The notes under the pieces were generated by a model. The model was not told where the DNA came from and ran no database searches. It worked only from the letters and a program-made list of their open reading frames with translations. A DNA stretch of 64,000 nt from an uncultured Granulosicoccus sp. (lineage in GTDB: Bacteria; Pseudomonadota; Gammaproteobacteria; Granulosicoccales; Granulosicoccaceae), in contig CANLNQ010000017.1 in NCBI GenBank assembly GCA_947492525.1, positions 90,943-154,942 on the forward strand, given 5' to 3'. Both the position numbers and the translations under genes were made by a program. Below are positions 36,089 through 45,640 of the stretch, in pieces. Each line of letters begins with the position of its first letter. Position 1 is the first letter of the stretch.

Positions 36089-36574
36089 CTAGAAGTCCAG
36101 GGCTGCGTTGTCTGTCACTTCCTTCATCACGAAGAAACTACGAATCTGTCGAACCCCCGGAAACGCTATCAGCTGCTCCCCGTGCAGTTTGTTGAAATCC
36201 GCCATGTCTCGCACCCGCACCTTCAGGAAGTAATCGAAGTCACCGGCCACCAGATGGCAATCGAGCACGAAACTCAGTTTCAGGATCGCCGCTTCGAAGG
36301 CTGCGAAGCTCTCAGGTGTGGATCGGTCCAGCACCACACCCACCATGACGAGCGCGCCGCGAGAGACAGCCTCGGGATTGATCATGGCCCGGAACCCCGC
36401 AATGCAACCTGAGCTGATCAGGCGCTGCGTTCGCCGGTGACAGGTTGCCGCACTGATATTGACCTTCTGAGCCAGCTCCGCATTGCTGAGCCTGCCATCG
36501 GCCTGCAGCAGCTTGAGGATCTTACGGTCAATGCGATCCAGCTCGACAGCATTGAAAGATTCTTCCGATTTCAC
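36089..36574 (-). CDS. acdR: Lrp/AsnC-family regulator, probable AcdR
   Basis: About 161 residues from the GTG at 36574. The frame is open further back to 36715 but would then run into the start of the divergent acdS gene. The helix-turn-helix is at ~10-55 (RIDRKILKLLQADGRLSNAE, AATCHRRTQRLISSG), followed by the RAM ligand-binding domain with FVLDCHLVAGDFDYFLKVRV. Lrp-type AcdR proteins activate acdS from a divergent position in several bacteria, and this arrangement matches exactly. The symbol rests on that context. Confidence 0.85.
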   Translation of the reverse strand: MKSEESFNAVELDRIDRKILKLLQADGRLSNAELAQKVNISAATCHRRTQRLISSGCIAGFRAMINPEAVSRGALVMVGVVLDRSTPESFAAFEAAILKLSFVLDCHLVAGDFDYFLKVRVRDMADFNKLHGEQLIAFPGVRQIRSFFVMKEVTDNAALDF

Positions 36575-36713
36575 TCGTTTTTCTGAACATTTTTCATCAT
36601 CAGAACCACCATACCACTCTTGGTAAATCAAATTCTGATGAAATTCGAAAGCTGCTTTCAGCGATTTTCCAGCAGACTGGACCTTGCGAAATCCGATACA
36701 AGAGGCTGAACCC

Positions 36714-37730
36714 ATGGACCTGTCCCGATTCGAACGCTATCCCCTGACCTTTGGCCCCACGCCCATCGAACATCTGCCGCGCCTGACTGAAGCGGTAGGT
36801 GGCAAAGTCCAGATCTACGCCAAGCGTGATGACTGCAATTCGGGTCTGGCCATGGGTGGCAACAAACTACGGAAGTTGGAGTACATCGTGCCTGATGCCA
36901 TTGCCTCCGGCGCCGACACGCTGGTGTCCATCGGTGGCGTACAGTCGAACCACACGCGCATGGTGGCAGCAACCGCAGCCAAGATAGGCATGAAATGCGT
37001 GGTCATCCAGGAAAGCTGGGTGCCGCATGAGGATGCTGTCTATGACCGCGTAGGCAATATCCTGATGACCCGCCTGATGGGCGCCGACAGCCGTATGGTT
37101 GATGAAGGTTTCGATATCGGTATTCGGAAGAGCTGGGAAGAGGCGATGCAATCGGTACGAGATGCCGGCGGCCAGCCGTACGCAATTCCCGCGGGCGCAT
37201 CGGTCCATCCTTATGGTGGCCTGGGCTATGTGGGTTTTGCGGAAGAGGTTCGTGCGCAGGAAGCTCAGATGGGCATCCACTTCGATTTCATCGTGGTGTG
37301 CGTGGTTACCGGCTCCACTCAGGCCGGCATGATCGTCGGTTTTGCCGAAGACAATCGCGCCGACAGAGTCATCGGCATCGATGGCTCAGGCACCCCGGAA
37401 CAACTGCGAACGCAAGTCCGGCAGATCGTGGACAACACAGCCGAATTGGTGCAGTTGGGCAGAGTGGTACGCGATGATGAAATCATCATCAACCCGGACT
37501 ACGCCTACCCTGCCTACGGCGTACCCAGCAAGGAGACCAATGAGGCCATCCGACTGGCTGCACGCACCGAAGCCATGATCACCGACCCGGTGTACGAAGG
37601 CAAGTCCATGCAAGGCATGATCGATCTGATCGGCAAGGGCTTCTTTCCTGAAGGATCGAAGGTGCTCTATGCGCACCTGGGCGGCGCTCCAGCGCTCAAC
37701 GGCTACAGCTATACCTATCGAAACGGCTGA
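36714..37730 (+). CDS. acdS: 1-Aminocyclopropane-1-carboxylate deaminase
   Basis: 338 residues from the ATG at 36714, the exact usual length. It is a PLP enzyme that opens ACC to 2-oxobutyrate and ammonia. The PLP lysine is Lys51 in [10 protein letters not shown], the ring-opening region is GGVQSNHTR with Ser78, and Tyr294, Glu295 and Leu322 are all present. The Glu295/Leu322 pair separates true ACC deaminases from D-cysteine desulfhydrases. It is transcribed divergently from the Lrp regulator about 140 bp away. Best known from plant-associated bacteria; here it may let the cell use ACC from algae or plants as a nitrogen source. Confidence 0.95.
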   Translation: MDLSRFERYPLTFGPTPIEHLPRLTEAVGGKVQIYAKRDDCNSGLAMGGNKLRKLEYIVPDAIASGADTLVSIGGVQSNHTRMVAATAAKIGMKCVVIQESWVPHEDAVYDRVGNILMTRLMGADSRMVDEGFDIGIRKSWEEAMQSVRDAGGQPYAIPAGASVHPYGGLGYVGFAEEVRAQEAQMGIHFDFIVVCVVTGSTQAGMIVGFAEDNRADRVIGIDGSGTPEQLRTQVRQIVDNTAELVQLGRVVRDDEIIINPDYAYPAYGVPSKETNEAIRLAARTEAMITDPVYEGKSMQGMIDLIGKGFFPEGSKVLYAHLGGAPALNGYSYTYRNG

Positions 37731-37753
37731 CGAGATCACGACCGCCCTGCAAT

Positions 37754-37780
37754 CCTGGCTATACGATGCGTATGGCCAGG
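37754..37780 (+). terminator. Hairpin after acdS
   Basis: CCTGGCTATAC at 37754-37764 and GTATGGCCAGG at 37770-37780 pair over 11 positions with one G-T pair and a 5-base loop, 23 bases after the acdS stop. No T-run follows. Confidence 0.45.
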
Positions 37781-37886
37781 CAGCTGATAGCCTTCATGGC
37801 GCTACAATTGCGAACCACACTGAGGGACCGCAGGGCGTGCTCTGCCAGACTCCCAGCTATTGCTCCACCCCAACCTCTCCAACCGG

Positions 37887-39479
37887 TCAACAGCTACGGA
37901 GAACTTGTCCTGCATCGTTAGGGGTACGCTCACCATTCAACATGGACGGAACCCCGTTTACCAGAACATGCGCAATCCCGGTAGCAAACCTGCGTGGTTC
38001 CACCACATCGCAATGACTTGTGATCAGACCCGCATCGAAAACCGTTATATCGGCCTTGGCGCCAATTTTAAGGACGCCTCTGTCCGACACTCCTAGACGT
38101 TCAGCAGGCAGAGAAGTCAATCGCCTGATACCTTCACTTAGACTCAGCACCTTCTGATCACGCACATAGTGCTGCAGAAAACGCGCTGCCCAACCGTAGC
38201 CGCTCAGTGAACCGATGTGATGCTTCAAACAACCCTCCGGTGACAAGGCCAGCGTATCGGATATGACAGCACAGTCAGGCTGCGATAGCGCCAGCTGAAT
38301 ATCACTTTCAGAAAAGGACTGAGATGTCCACATCAGGTGGGTCATATTCTCACCTTCTTCTATCAACATATCCAGAGCGGCGTCGTACGGGTCCTGTCCA
38401 CGACGTTCACCGATTTCTGAAAAGTTCATCCCGACCATATGCCGGTTAGCCTCCGACTGCATGAGAACAATTCGCTCCCACAGACCATCACTGACCAATC
38501 GCCACATGGGTTTGGGATTACGCTTGATTCGGTCTCGCTGCGTGACATCCTTCAATCGAGCAGTTACCACATCCACACCACCTTCCTGCGCCCACTGCGG
38601 CAATATTGCTAATACCTTGGTATGCGACCAGTTATGCGGAATCACATCGTAGGCTACATCAACGCCATGCGATTTGGCACTCTCCACCATCTTGATCGCG
38701 TGCTCCATGGCGTACTCCGGTGCGCCGTGTTTGGGCTGTATATGTGAAATCTGCAATCGAGCCCCTCCAGCTCTAGCGGTGGAAATGGCCTCTCCGAAAC
38801 CGATATCGTAGAAGACATCTCTGTTACGCACGTGGGTGGCATACAGAACATCCTTCTTCGCCGCAACGCTTGCCAACTCTGCCAACTGATCTGGCGTAGC
38901 AAGACTTCCTGGCCAGTACTCCAAACCGGAAGAAAAGCCGTAGGCCCCACCATCAATGCTCTCCTCCAGCAGCACCTTCATCTCCTGCAGTTCATCATCA
39001 TCGGCACTTCGAAGCGCATCACCCAGCACCGCTCGATGAATAGTACCGTGTCCGACAAAGGCTGCGACATTTACACCCAGTTGAATCCGTTCCAAATGGT
39101 CAAGATACTGTCCGAATGTACTCCAGTCGACATCAATCATGCCATCCGTATAACCTGGTGCCATCAGTGCGACATCCGAAGGCCTGCGCACCGGGGCGCA
39201 GGAATAGCCACACTGGCCGATAACCTCGGTAGTGACCCCCTGATGAACCTGACTCTCAGCCCGGCCGTCCGCGGCCAGCGTAAAGTCTGAATGCGTGTGC
39301 AGGTCAATGAAGCCCGGTGATACCGCAAGCCCAGACCCATCGACATCCAACTCGGCTTCTGTACGAGACAGATCACCAATGGCAGCGATGCGTTCACCTT
39401 CTATTCCCAGATCAACGTTACAACCGGGTTTTCCGGTTCCATCGAACACAGTCCCCCCTCGAATGACAATCGATAGCAT
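37887..39479 (-). CDS. N-acyl-D-amino-acid deacylase (D-aminoacylase) family amidohydrolase
   Basis: About 530 residues from the ATG at 39479, which has CAGGAG upstream; the frame from 39530 is longer without support. It is a metal-dependent amidohydrolase with the composite beta domain (MLSIVIRGGTVFDGTG) and the zinc motif FIDLHTHSDF near 65. VTTEVIGQCGYSCAPV carries the D-aminoacylase cysteine ligand, and YGFSSGLEYWPG is the substrate-loop hallmark. ATHVRNRD and LQISHIQPKHG supply further His ligands. It probably releases amino acids from N-acyl-D-amino acids imported by the TRAP system directly upstream in the same operon. Confidence 0.88.
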   Translation of the reverse strand: MLSIVIRGGTVFDGTGKPGCNVDLGIEGERIAAIGDLSRTEAELDVDGSGLAVSPGFIDLHTHSDFTLAADGRAESQVHQGVTTEVIGQCGYSCAPVRRPSDVALMAPGYTDGMIDVDWSTFGQYLDHLERIQLGVNVAAFVGHGTIHRAVLGDALRSADDDELQEMKVLLEESIDGGAYGFSSGLEYWPGSLATPDQLAELASVAAKKDVLYATHVRNRDVFYDIGFGEAISTARAGGARLQISHIQPKHGAPEYAMEHAIKMVESAKSHGVDVAYDVIPHNWSHTKVLAILPQWAQEGGVDVVTARLKDVTQRDRIKRNPKPMWRLVSDGLWERIVLMQSEANRHMVGMNFSEIGERRGQDPYDAALDMLIEEGENMTHLMWTSQSFSESDIQLALSQPDCAVISDTLALSPEGCLKHHIGSLSGYGWAARFLQHYVRDQKVLSLSEGIRRLTSLPAERLGVSDRGVLKIGAKADITVFDAGLITSHCDVVEPRRFATGIAHVLVNGVPSMLNGERTPNDAGQVLRSC

Positions 39480-39557
39480 TTTCCCTACTCCTGTTTTGAT
39501 GCCGATGACAGAGAACCGTGCTCTCGACATCGGCGATGATTTTGCTACTTCACGACA

Positions 39558-40850
39558 TCAAAAACGTGCTACACCGTAGAACATGTCCGGCAAGGCGAGA
39601 GAAACTGCCGGCATGAAGATCAACACCAGTAAACCAATGCAATAGGCGATAATGAATGGCATGACAGCCGCCGAAACCTGTTCTATCGTTACTCCCGATA
39701 TTCTGGCAGAGACGTTCAGGTTGCCGCCCAGTGGCGGTGTCAGAAAACCAATTTCGCAGGTAATTACAGTGAATATACCGAACAGAACCGGATCAACCCC
39801 CAAGCTGGTTACAAGCGGCAGGAATACAGATGTAAAGAGAATGATCTGCGCCAGCGACTCCATGAACGTTCCAATAATGATGTAGAAGACGCCGATCATG
39901 ATCATCACCACATACACATTGGTGGTATAGCTGGTGATCAGTGTTTCCACGGCTGCTGGCATATCATAGAACGCTGACAATTGCCCGAATGCCAGGGTTG
40001 GCGTCAACAGAATCAGCAGACCGGTCATCAGTGCCGTGAATCGCAGACTGTCCACCACTCGTTCCCAAGTCAATTCCTTGTAGACGAACAGCCCTACGAA
40101 CAGTGCGTAGAACACGGCAACTGCCGCCGCTTCTGTCGGTGTGAATGCCCCACTGTAGATGCCACCAAGAATGATCACGGGGGCACCGATAGCCCACTTA
40201 CCATCCCAGAAAGCCCTTCGTGCCGGTGCCCATGAAAATGGCGCACCGGTGCCGCCGTATCCATTTCGCCTTGAAATGATGTAGCTGGTAAGCATCAACA
40301 GTACAGCTATGACCACTCCCGGCACAATACCAGCCAGGAACAGACGGGGTATGGACGTTTCGGACACCAGTCCATAGATGATCATCAGGTTTGACGGCGG
40401 TATGAGACTGCCTAATGCCCCACCTGCCGCCGCGACTGCTGCCGCGAATGCTGGCTTGTACCCATCCTGCTTCATGGCCGGAACCGTTACCGATCCGATC
40501 GCTGCGGTAGTCGCAGGCCCAGAACCAGACAACGCGGCGAACAGCATGCAGGCAAAGACCGTCACTAGACCCAGACTGCCGCGATAGGCACCTACCAGGT
40601 TGATCGCCACGGAAATCAGACGATTTGCCATACCACCCAACTCCATCAATTTTCCCGCAAGGACGAATAGCGGTATCGTCAGCAAGGGGAATGGTGTCAG
40701 ACTTGTGTAACCGGTCTGCGCCATCAGTGTGTACGGAATATCGATGAGAAACAACGCCAGAAACGTAGTCAACCCAACGGCCGCAAACAGATTGGCCCCG
40801 ATCAGAGTCAGGCTGGTAAATGCCAGCATGATGATGACAAGTTCGCTCAT
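39558..40850 (-). CDS. dctM: TRAP transporter large permease (DctM type)
   Basis: 430 residues of about 12 hydrophobic segments. Family signatures include PLFVLAGKLMELGGMANRL, FAALSGSGPATTAAIG and GSLIPPSNLMIIYG near 150, with the mirrored FGIFTVITCEIGFLTPPLGGN near the end. It forms the transport pathway of the sodium-coupled TRAP system. It overlaps the small permease gene by one base (TGATG) and is followed by the deacylase gene 78 bp on, so all belong to one minus-strand operon. Confidence 0.93.
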   Translation of the reverse strand: MSELVIIMLAFTSLTLIGANLFAAVGLTTFLALFLIDIPYTLMAQTGYTSLTPFPLLTIPLFVLAGKLMELGGMANRLISVAINLVGAYRGSLGLVTVFACMLFAALSGSGPATTAAIGSVTVPAMKQDGYKPAFAAAVAAAGGALGSLIPPSNLMIIYGLVSETSIPRLFLAGIVPGVVIAVLLMLTSYIISRRNGYGGTGAPFSWAPARRAFWDGKWAIGAPVIILGGIYSGAFTPTEAAAVAVFYALFVGLFVYKELTWERVVDSLRFTALMTGLLILLTPTLAFGQLSAFYDMPAAVETLITSYTTNVYVVMIMIGVFYIIIGTFMESLAQIILFTSVFLPLVTSLGVDPVLFGIFTVITCEIGFLTPPLGGNLNVSARISGVTIEQVSAAVMPFIIAYCIGLLVLIFMPAVSLALPDMFYGVARF

Positions 40851-41359
40851 CAGACTGGCTCCTCATGTTCAGGACGCATGCCGGGTAGACCCTGCGCTCC
40901 TTCCTGCCACCAGAGAATATAAATCTGCAACAGCCGAAGGAGGATCAGGGTGTACCCGATGACCAGTATGGACTGTGGGTATAACTCATTGATTCCCAGA
41001 CTGGGGGTGCGGCTGGTGTATTTGGCAAGCACCGAGAGATAGTCGAAGCTCACAATCAGCATGAATATGCAGAAAAGCATGCACAACCCATCCGCCATGA
41101 AAACGACAATACGCCCCATCGTCCTAGGCAATGCCATAACACCAACCATTATTCGTATATGGAACCGTTCCCGAACACAGAGAGAAGCTCCCATGTACAC
41201 CGCCCAGACCATACCGATGGCCGCTACCTCTTCACTCCACTGCAGTGCCGTGTGGAATAAATAGCGCATGATGACTTGAAGAAAAACGCATGTTGCAACG
41301 ACCGACAATGCCAAGCAACAGACGAATTCCTCGAAATGCTTCTCCAACCAGAGCATCAT
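40850..41359 (-). CDS. dctQ: TRAP transporter small permease (DctQ type)
   Basis: 169 residues with four hydrophobic segments and the DctQ signature W-S-E-E-V near 42 (LQWSEEVAAIGMVWAVYMGA) and the GASLCVRERFHIRI motif. It is the small membrane subunit that partners DctM. It lies 59 bp after the binding-protein gene and is translationally coupled to dctM. The C-terminal tail is charged and hydrophilic. Confidence 0.92.
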   Translation of the reverse strand: MMLWLEKHFEEFVCCLALSVVATCVFLQVIMRYLFHTALQWSEEVAAIGMVWAVYMGASLCVRERFHIRIMVGVMALPRTMGRIVVFMADGLCMLFCIFMLIVSFDYLSVLAKYTSRTPSLGINELYPQSILVIGYTLILLRLLQIYILWWQEGAQGLPGMRPEHEEPV

Positions 41360-41418
41360 CGATCAGCCCTGATTGTCTTGGAACAGACAGCGCGGTTCTC
41401 TATTGAACATGGCGCGAC

Positions 41419-42432
41419 TCACTGCGCTACCGCTCGTACTGACTTGACTAGATTACCGAAGTCATCGCCCCGTTCAGCAGCGAAGGATTCCTGTACCCTC
41501 GTTGCAGCCTCTATGAACGGCGTTGTATCAGGCCGGGTTACCTTCATTCCGCCCTCGGCAACCAACCAATCACGAATAGTCTCGATCTTGGCTCGTGTGT
41601 AATCAGAGTGATACTGACCTGCCTCTTGCGCCGCCCTTGACACGGCGTCTCGTTGAGAATCGTCCAAGCCATCCATGAACCTTCCAGAAGCCAATAAAGG
41701 AGAGAATCCCGCGAAGTGATCAAGAATTGTCAGGTAGGGTGCAAACTCATAGAACTTCATTTCCTGAATGACATTGGTGCCGTTGTCACCCCCATCGATA
41801 GTCCCTGTCTGCAAAGCCGTTGGCGTTTCTGACCATGCAAGAGGCACGGGCTCAGCACCGAACGCTTCAAAGGTCTGAAGCATGACTTCATTCTTGGGGA
41901 CTCGTACTTTCAAACCATCCATATCTGCCATGGTTTCCACAGGACGTTTAGAGTTGAAGAAATCTCGATAGCTAGGTCCACCAAATGTAAGGAGATTCAC
42001 GCCTGTATCCTCAAGCATTCTGACGCGCACCTGTTCTCCCACCTCTCCAGTTGCAATGGCAACCAGATGATCTTCGTTTTGAAAGATGTAAGGCAGAACG
42101 AACACGTCCATCAGCGGCCAATGTGGAGAGATGTTGTTCTGCGAAATGAGGTAGGCATCGACGGTTCCGAGTTGCATTGCTTTGAAGGCATCGTCCTCGG
42201 TGGAGATTTGCGCACAGCAGCGCAATTTAACTTCAATGGAGCCTTCGCTGTATAGCTCTACAAGTTCCTTGAACTTCTCTGCAATAACTCCGTTGTCGGA
42301 TTCAAGCGGCGTTGCCCAGCCAAGGTTCATCACCTTGTCAGCTGCATAGCTCGACAACGTCGTCAGCGAGGCAACTGGCAGGAGTAACGCTAGAGCAGTC
42401 AGTTTATGTATAAAACGTGTTCCTGAGTACAT
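41419..42432 (-). CDS. dctP: TRAP transporter substrate-binding protein (DctP type)
   Basis: 337 residues with a signal peptide ending SYAADKV. The mature protein shows DctP features: NLGWATPLESDNGVIAEKFK at the start, the arginine-containing LKVRVPKNEVM that binds the substrate carboxylate, and ALQTGTIDGGDNG. The presence of a conserved Arg-binding segment fits a carboxylate ligand, such as an N-acyl amino acid given the deacylase in the operon. First gene of the operon; the promoter lies in the 130 bp shared with the divergent LysR regulator. Confidence 0.93.
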   Translation of the reverse strand: MYSGTRFIHKLTALALLLPVASLTTLSSYAADKVMNLGWATPLESDNGVIAEKFKELVELYSEGSIEVKLRCCAQISTEDDAFKAMQLGTVDAYLISQNNISPHWPLMDVFVLPYIFQNEDHLVAIATGEVGEQVRVRMLEDTGVNLLTFGGPSYRDFFNSKRPVETMADMDGLKVRVPKNEVMLQTFEAFGAEPVPLAWSETPTALQTGTIDGGDNGTNVIQEMKFYEFAPYLTILDHFAGFSPLLASGRFMDGLDDSQRDAVSRAAQEAGQYHSDYTRAKIETIRDWLVAEGGMKVTRPDTTPFIEAATRVQESFAAERGDDFGNLVKSVRAVAQ

Positions 42433-42487
42433 GGGCGATACCTGTAGTTGAGAGTACGTCTTTCAGTGTACTGAGGCATTGTCCATT

Positions 42488-42517
42488 TGCATAATTCATA
42501 TTTTTGCGTATATTGAT
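42488..42517. promoter_or_regulatory. Possible LysR-type binding region
   Basis: An AT-rich imperfect dyad (ATAATTCATA ... TATATTGAT) lies midway between the divergent dctP and LysR genes. This is where a LysR-type regulator normally binds, but the symmetry is poor and the call rests mainly on position. Confidence 0.25.
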
Positions 42518-42562
42518 GCCTTCTAGTTATCACCGATAGCGAGTTGTCGCGGGCCCTCTAAC

Positions 42563-43465
42563 ATGCAGACAGGACTCAGAAGACTTCATTACTTTCAACA
42601 ACTTGCCAGCGACCTCAACTTCCGCCAAGCTGCCGTAAAGTTGGGAATTACGCAGCCCGCATTGAGCAGAGCAATAAACCTGCTAGAAGATGACGTAGGC
42701 ACAAGACTGCTTGAGCGTGACAATCGCGAAGTTCGTTTAACGTTGGCTGGCGAGTCGTTCCTGAGGGGCTGCGAGCGAGTCATGTCCGCTCTTGACGGTG
42801 CCGTGAGTCAAGCTTGCAAAGTGGCAGACGGACAGGCCGGTCAACTGACCGTCGGGTATACCGATACCGCAATCTCTGGTCTGCTCCCCGATTTCATACG
42901 CTGTCTTCGCATAGCGCTCCCAGAAGTAACCTTGCACCTGAAACAAGCCTACAGCCAACAACAGAAAGAATGGCTGGACGATGGCAAACTGGATATTGCC
43001 TTCATGACTGGACCGTCAGAGAGTGACAACCACGCCAGTCTGGATTTCCAGCACGACAGATTTATCGTGATTCTTCCTGTGGAGCACCCTGCGGCAAAGA
43101 TCAGGAGCCTGAACCTTGAACATCTTGCAGAGTACCCCTTCGTTATGGGCGACCCAATTCACTGGCAAGTGTATAACGCACACTTTCTGCGCCTGTGCCA
43201 GGCAGTAGGGTTTACGCCCGACATTGTACAAAGTGCCCCTGACTCTCGCGGTATCGTAGGCATGGTGGCTTGCGGTATGGGGATCTCTGTACAAACTGAG
43301 AGCCTCGGCAAACAAGGGGACCCCAGAATCACGTTCAGGCGGCTTAACGGTGTTACAGATCGAGTCGTTACTCAGGCCGTCTGGAATACACGCTTTTCAC
43401 AACCTGTCAGAGACAAGACCATCCAACACTTGAAAGCATGGATGGTGGATTCGGACGCTGTATGA
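42563..43465 (+). CDS. LysR-family transcriptional regulator
   Basis: 300 residues. The N-terminal winged helix-turn-helix reads LRRLHYFQQLASDLNFRQAA and GITQPALSRAINLLEDDVG, typical of LysR. The effector domain from ~90 starts LTVGYTDTAISGLLPDFIR and ends near the C-terminus. It is divergent from the dctPQM-deacylase operon and is very likely its regulator, sensing either the imported compound or its product. Confidence 0.93.
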   Translation: MQTGLRRLHYFQQLASDLNFRQAAVKLGITQPALSRAINLLEDDVGTRLLERDNREVRLTLAGESFLRGCERVMSALDGAVSQACKVADGQAGQLTVGYTDTAISGLLPDFIRCLRIALPEVTLHLKQAYSQQQKEWLDDGKLDIAFMTGPSESDNHASLDFQHDRFIVILPVEHPAAKIRSLNLEHLAEYPFVMGDPIHWQVYNAHFLRLCQAVGFTPDIVQSAPDSRGIVGMVACGMGISVQTESLGKQGDPRITFRRLNGVTDRVVTQAVWNTRFSQPVRDKTIQHLKAWMVDSDAV

Positions 43466-43744
43466 CCGAGTAGACTCTTTGGTTAATCTAGACAGGTTAG
43501 GGCTATGAGATTCAATGCGGACGACCCTGTTTGTCCAATTTACTTCAGTCAGTGCATACTGTGATATTGCGCTCGCTAACTTGATTCGCTCTAGATATAA
43601 CAATTGCTATACCGACATCTGATTTGCACTGCTCTCAGTCGCACTAATCAGTATGCTACTGATCGTTGACCGAGAACAGTACCTGACTGCACATCTGAAA
43701 ATACTATTGTCGAATCACTCCGTAATTTCCGCACACATTCAGAG

Positions 43745-44155
43745 TCACTCCATCGGAGTCAGCGCATGAATCCCGTGTATGGACCCGTCATCGTTCATTG
43801 ACATGTAAACATCGCCGGTCTTGTATATGGCGTGACACTCAACGTCTGTAGTACCGGTTTCCGAGCTCACGGTATTCAAGCATCTCTTGCCATCCTCAGC
43901 GTACCATTCGCCCTCGACATTACCGCTCTGATTGCCTGCAGACCAGGATGCTGAAAACTCGCCACCCTCTCCAAATTTACCCGTCGCAGATACACCTGGA
44001 TTGTCTCTCCCCTTGTACTTCTCAGTTACCCCTGAAAACGTGGCTGCTATTTCTTCTGTACTCAATGGCACAGCGTCTTCGGGAATCGTTTGTCCCACGG
44101 TGGCGCACCCACCCAAACTGCATATGAAGGGTAAACTGGCAAGTAACTGCTTCAT
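43745..44155 (-). CDS. Small lipoprotein of unknown function
   Basis: 136 residues with a lipoprotein signal (lipobox SLGGC, Cys17). The rest is a compact beta-rich domain: TEEIAATFSGVTEKYKG, then FSASWSAGNQSGNVEGEWYA and DGKRCLNTVSSETGTTDVEC with two cysteines likely to form a disulfide. The pattern W-x-x-x-x-GK-x-C is shared loosely with the exported protein at 44505. I do not recognise a named family. It lies in a gene-poor stretch on its own transcript. Confidence 0.6.
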   Translation of the reverse strand: MKQLLASLPFICSLGGCATVGQTIPEDAVPLSTEEIAATFSGVTEKYKGRDNPGVSATGKFGEGGEFSASWSAGNQSGNVEGEWYAEDGKRCLNTVSSETGTTDVECHAIYKTGDVYMSMNDDGSIHGIHALTPME

Positions 44156-44504
44156 ATCATTTCTCCATAAATGGTCGCATCATTGCGACACTCCAGAGTG
44201 TACCGCCAAAAACAGTTTTCACAAACAATACAACCAAACACAACTGTTCAGGATTGGGCACATGCAGACCCAAACTCACGGATTCGAGATAACGATACGC
44301 GGAACATGATCCCGCAATGTACTGAAAGCCATGACATGCTTTGCAAATAGACAATTCAAGCACGGCAGCATCAAGTTGCAGAATTCTCTGCATTCTCTCG
44401 TCAGTGCCAAAGTCTATTGCAAGCAGTGGTGCATCCCGATACGACGTTCAATCAGGCTTCATATTTTGCTACTCTGACTAGACACTATCTGAAGGATCAG
44501 ACAA
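44156..44504. other. Divergent gap between two small exported-protein genes
   Basis: 349 bp with no supported gene. It should contain both divergent promoters. No dyad or hairpin with a T-run stood out. Confidence 0.4.
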
Positions 44505-44903
44505 ATGAAATATGTACTCACCCTTCCATTGCTGCTCGCCATGCACTTCATGAGTAATATGGCAGCGGCGCAAACTTTCATGACCGAAGAAGAAATGCTG
44601 AATACACTTCCCCGTGCGAAGTTGGGCGGCATTTCATCTTCAGATGGAAAAACCCCATGGGAGCAGACTTATGGTGCCCCTGAAAATGGAAAATCCGGGG
44701 GCAAGGGAAAGGGTCTATGGGATAGCAATGTCGCCTACAGCTTTACCTGGAAAGTAAAAAATGGACAGTGGTGCGAGTACTGGAAGAACGGTAAAGCCTG
44801 CTGGGAAGCTGTGCTCATTGATGACACGACAATTCAGATGTACAAGAAAGGCAAGAAAATGTCCCAGGTCTGGAAGATTCTGGAACCTGCACCTGGACGA
44901 TAG
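44505..44903 (+). CDS. Small exported protein of unknown function
   Basis: 132 residues with a clear signal peptide ending MAAAQTF. The mature part has an acidic helix (TEEEMLNTLPRAKLGGISS), a Gly/Lys-rich loop, then FTWKVKNGQWCEYWKNGKAC and strands to the end. The W-C-x3-W-x-NGK-x-C arrangement resembles the lipoprotein encoded divergently at 43745, so they may be distant paralogues with a small beta fold. No function can be assigned. Confidence 0.6.
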   Translation: MKYVLTLPLLLAMHFMSNMAAAQTFMTEEEMLNTLPRAKLGGISSSDGKTPWEQTYGAPENGKSGGKGKGLWDSNVAYSFTWKVKNGQWCEYWKNGKACWEAVLIDDTTIQMYKKGKKMSQVWKILEPAPGR

Positions 44904-45032
44904 CTGGCGAAGTCAGCCTGATGACATGCAGAGTATCGGCATTATTTCTCACTGTCTCAACGCAGCAGTGCGTGTTGAGCCAGCCCTATCGAGACAGGAG
45001 CACGTCGAGCAATCGATACTGACAACCCTTTT

Positions 45033-45506
45033 TCACCTCGTATAGGGTTCGCCCCGCTTGTTCGTGAACACCCGTTTCGCTGTACCGTTTGAAGGAATGT
45101 GCAGATCGACATCCGGGTAGTGTCCGGTGTCTTCCTCCGGGTTTCGTGTGCCTACGATCAGGTAGTGAACTTCTTCTTCCGTCCGATTGATCATGTGATG
45201 ACCGTTGGGCTCGCCGGCCACGTGCGTTGTCACGTCTCCCGGTTCCAACTGAGTTTCGCCATTGTCCTCAACGAGCGTTGGCCTGCCTTTCAGGATATAG
45301 ACCAATTCATCCTCATGGGTATGCCAATGACGCTGCGATGACCAGGCGCCAGGCGAAAGAACGAAACGGTGAACACCGAACTGCGTGAGCCCCCCGGCAT
45401 CGGAAAGTCGCTCACTTTTTCGCCCGAGACAGGGCTTGTTGAATGGTTCCGGGTATCCGCTACCCGTGCGCACATCGACCTTTGTAAAATCCAGTTTTGG
45501 CATCAT
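45033..45506 (-). CDS. Cupin-domain protein
   Basis: 157 residues, a single cupin. Motif 1 reads WHTHEDELVYILKGRPTL in essence (HxHxxE type) at about 61-78, and motif 2 is AGEPNGHHMINR at about 97-108, giving the usual His/Glu metal ligands. Single-domain cupins of this length include isomerases, dioxygenase-like and sensor proteins; the substrate is unknown. It is a separate minus-strand gene with no operon partner. Confidence 0.85.
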   Translation of the reverse strand: MMPKLDFTKVDVRTGSGYPEPFNKPCLGRKSERLSDAGGLTQFGVHRFVLSPGAWSSQRHWHTHEDELVYILKGRPTLVEDNGETQLEPGDVTTHVAGEPNGHHMINRTEEEVHYLIVGTRNPEEDTGHYPDVDLHIPSNGTAKRVFTNKRGEPYTR

Positions 45507-45640
45507 TCATTCCTGTACGTTAATCGAATGGCGTACGCTGACGACTGTCAGGATGTCCTGTGAAGAAAAATCCGTCAAGTTCCACAGCTGTATTGACTGA
45601 CGGCTACTTCCAGCACCGACTCTCACGCCATCAGATCCAT

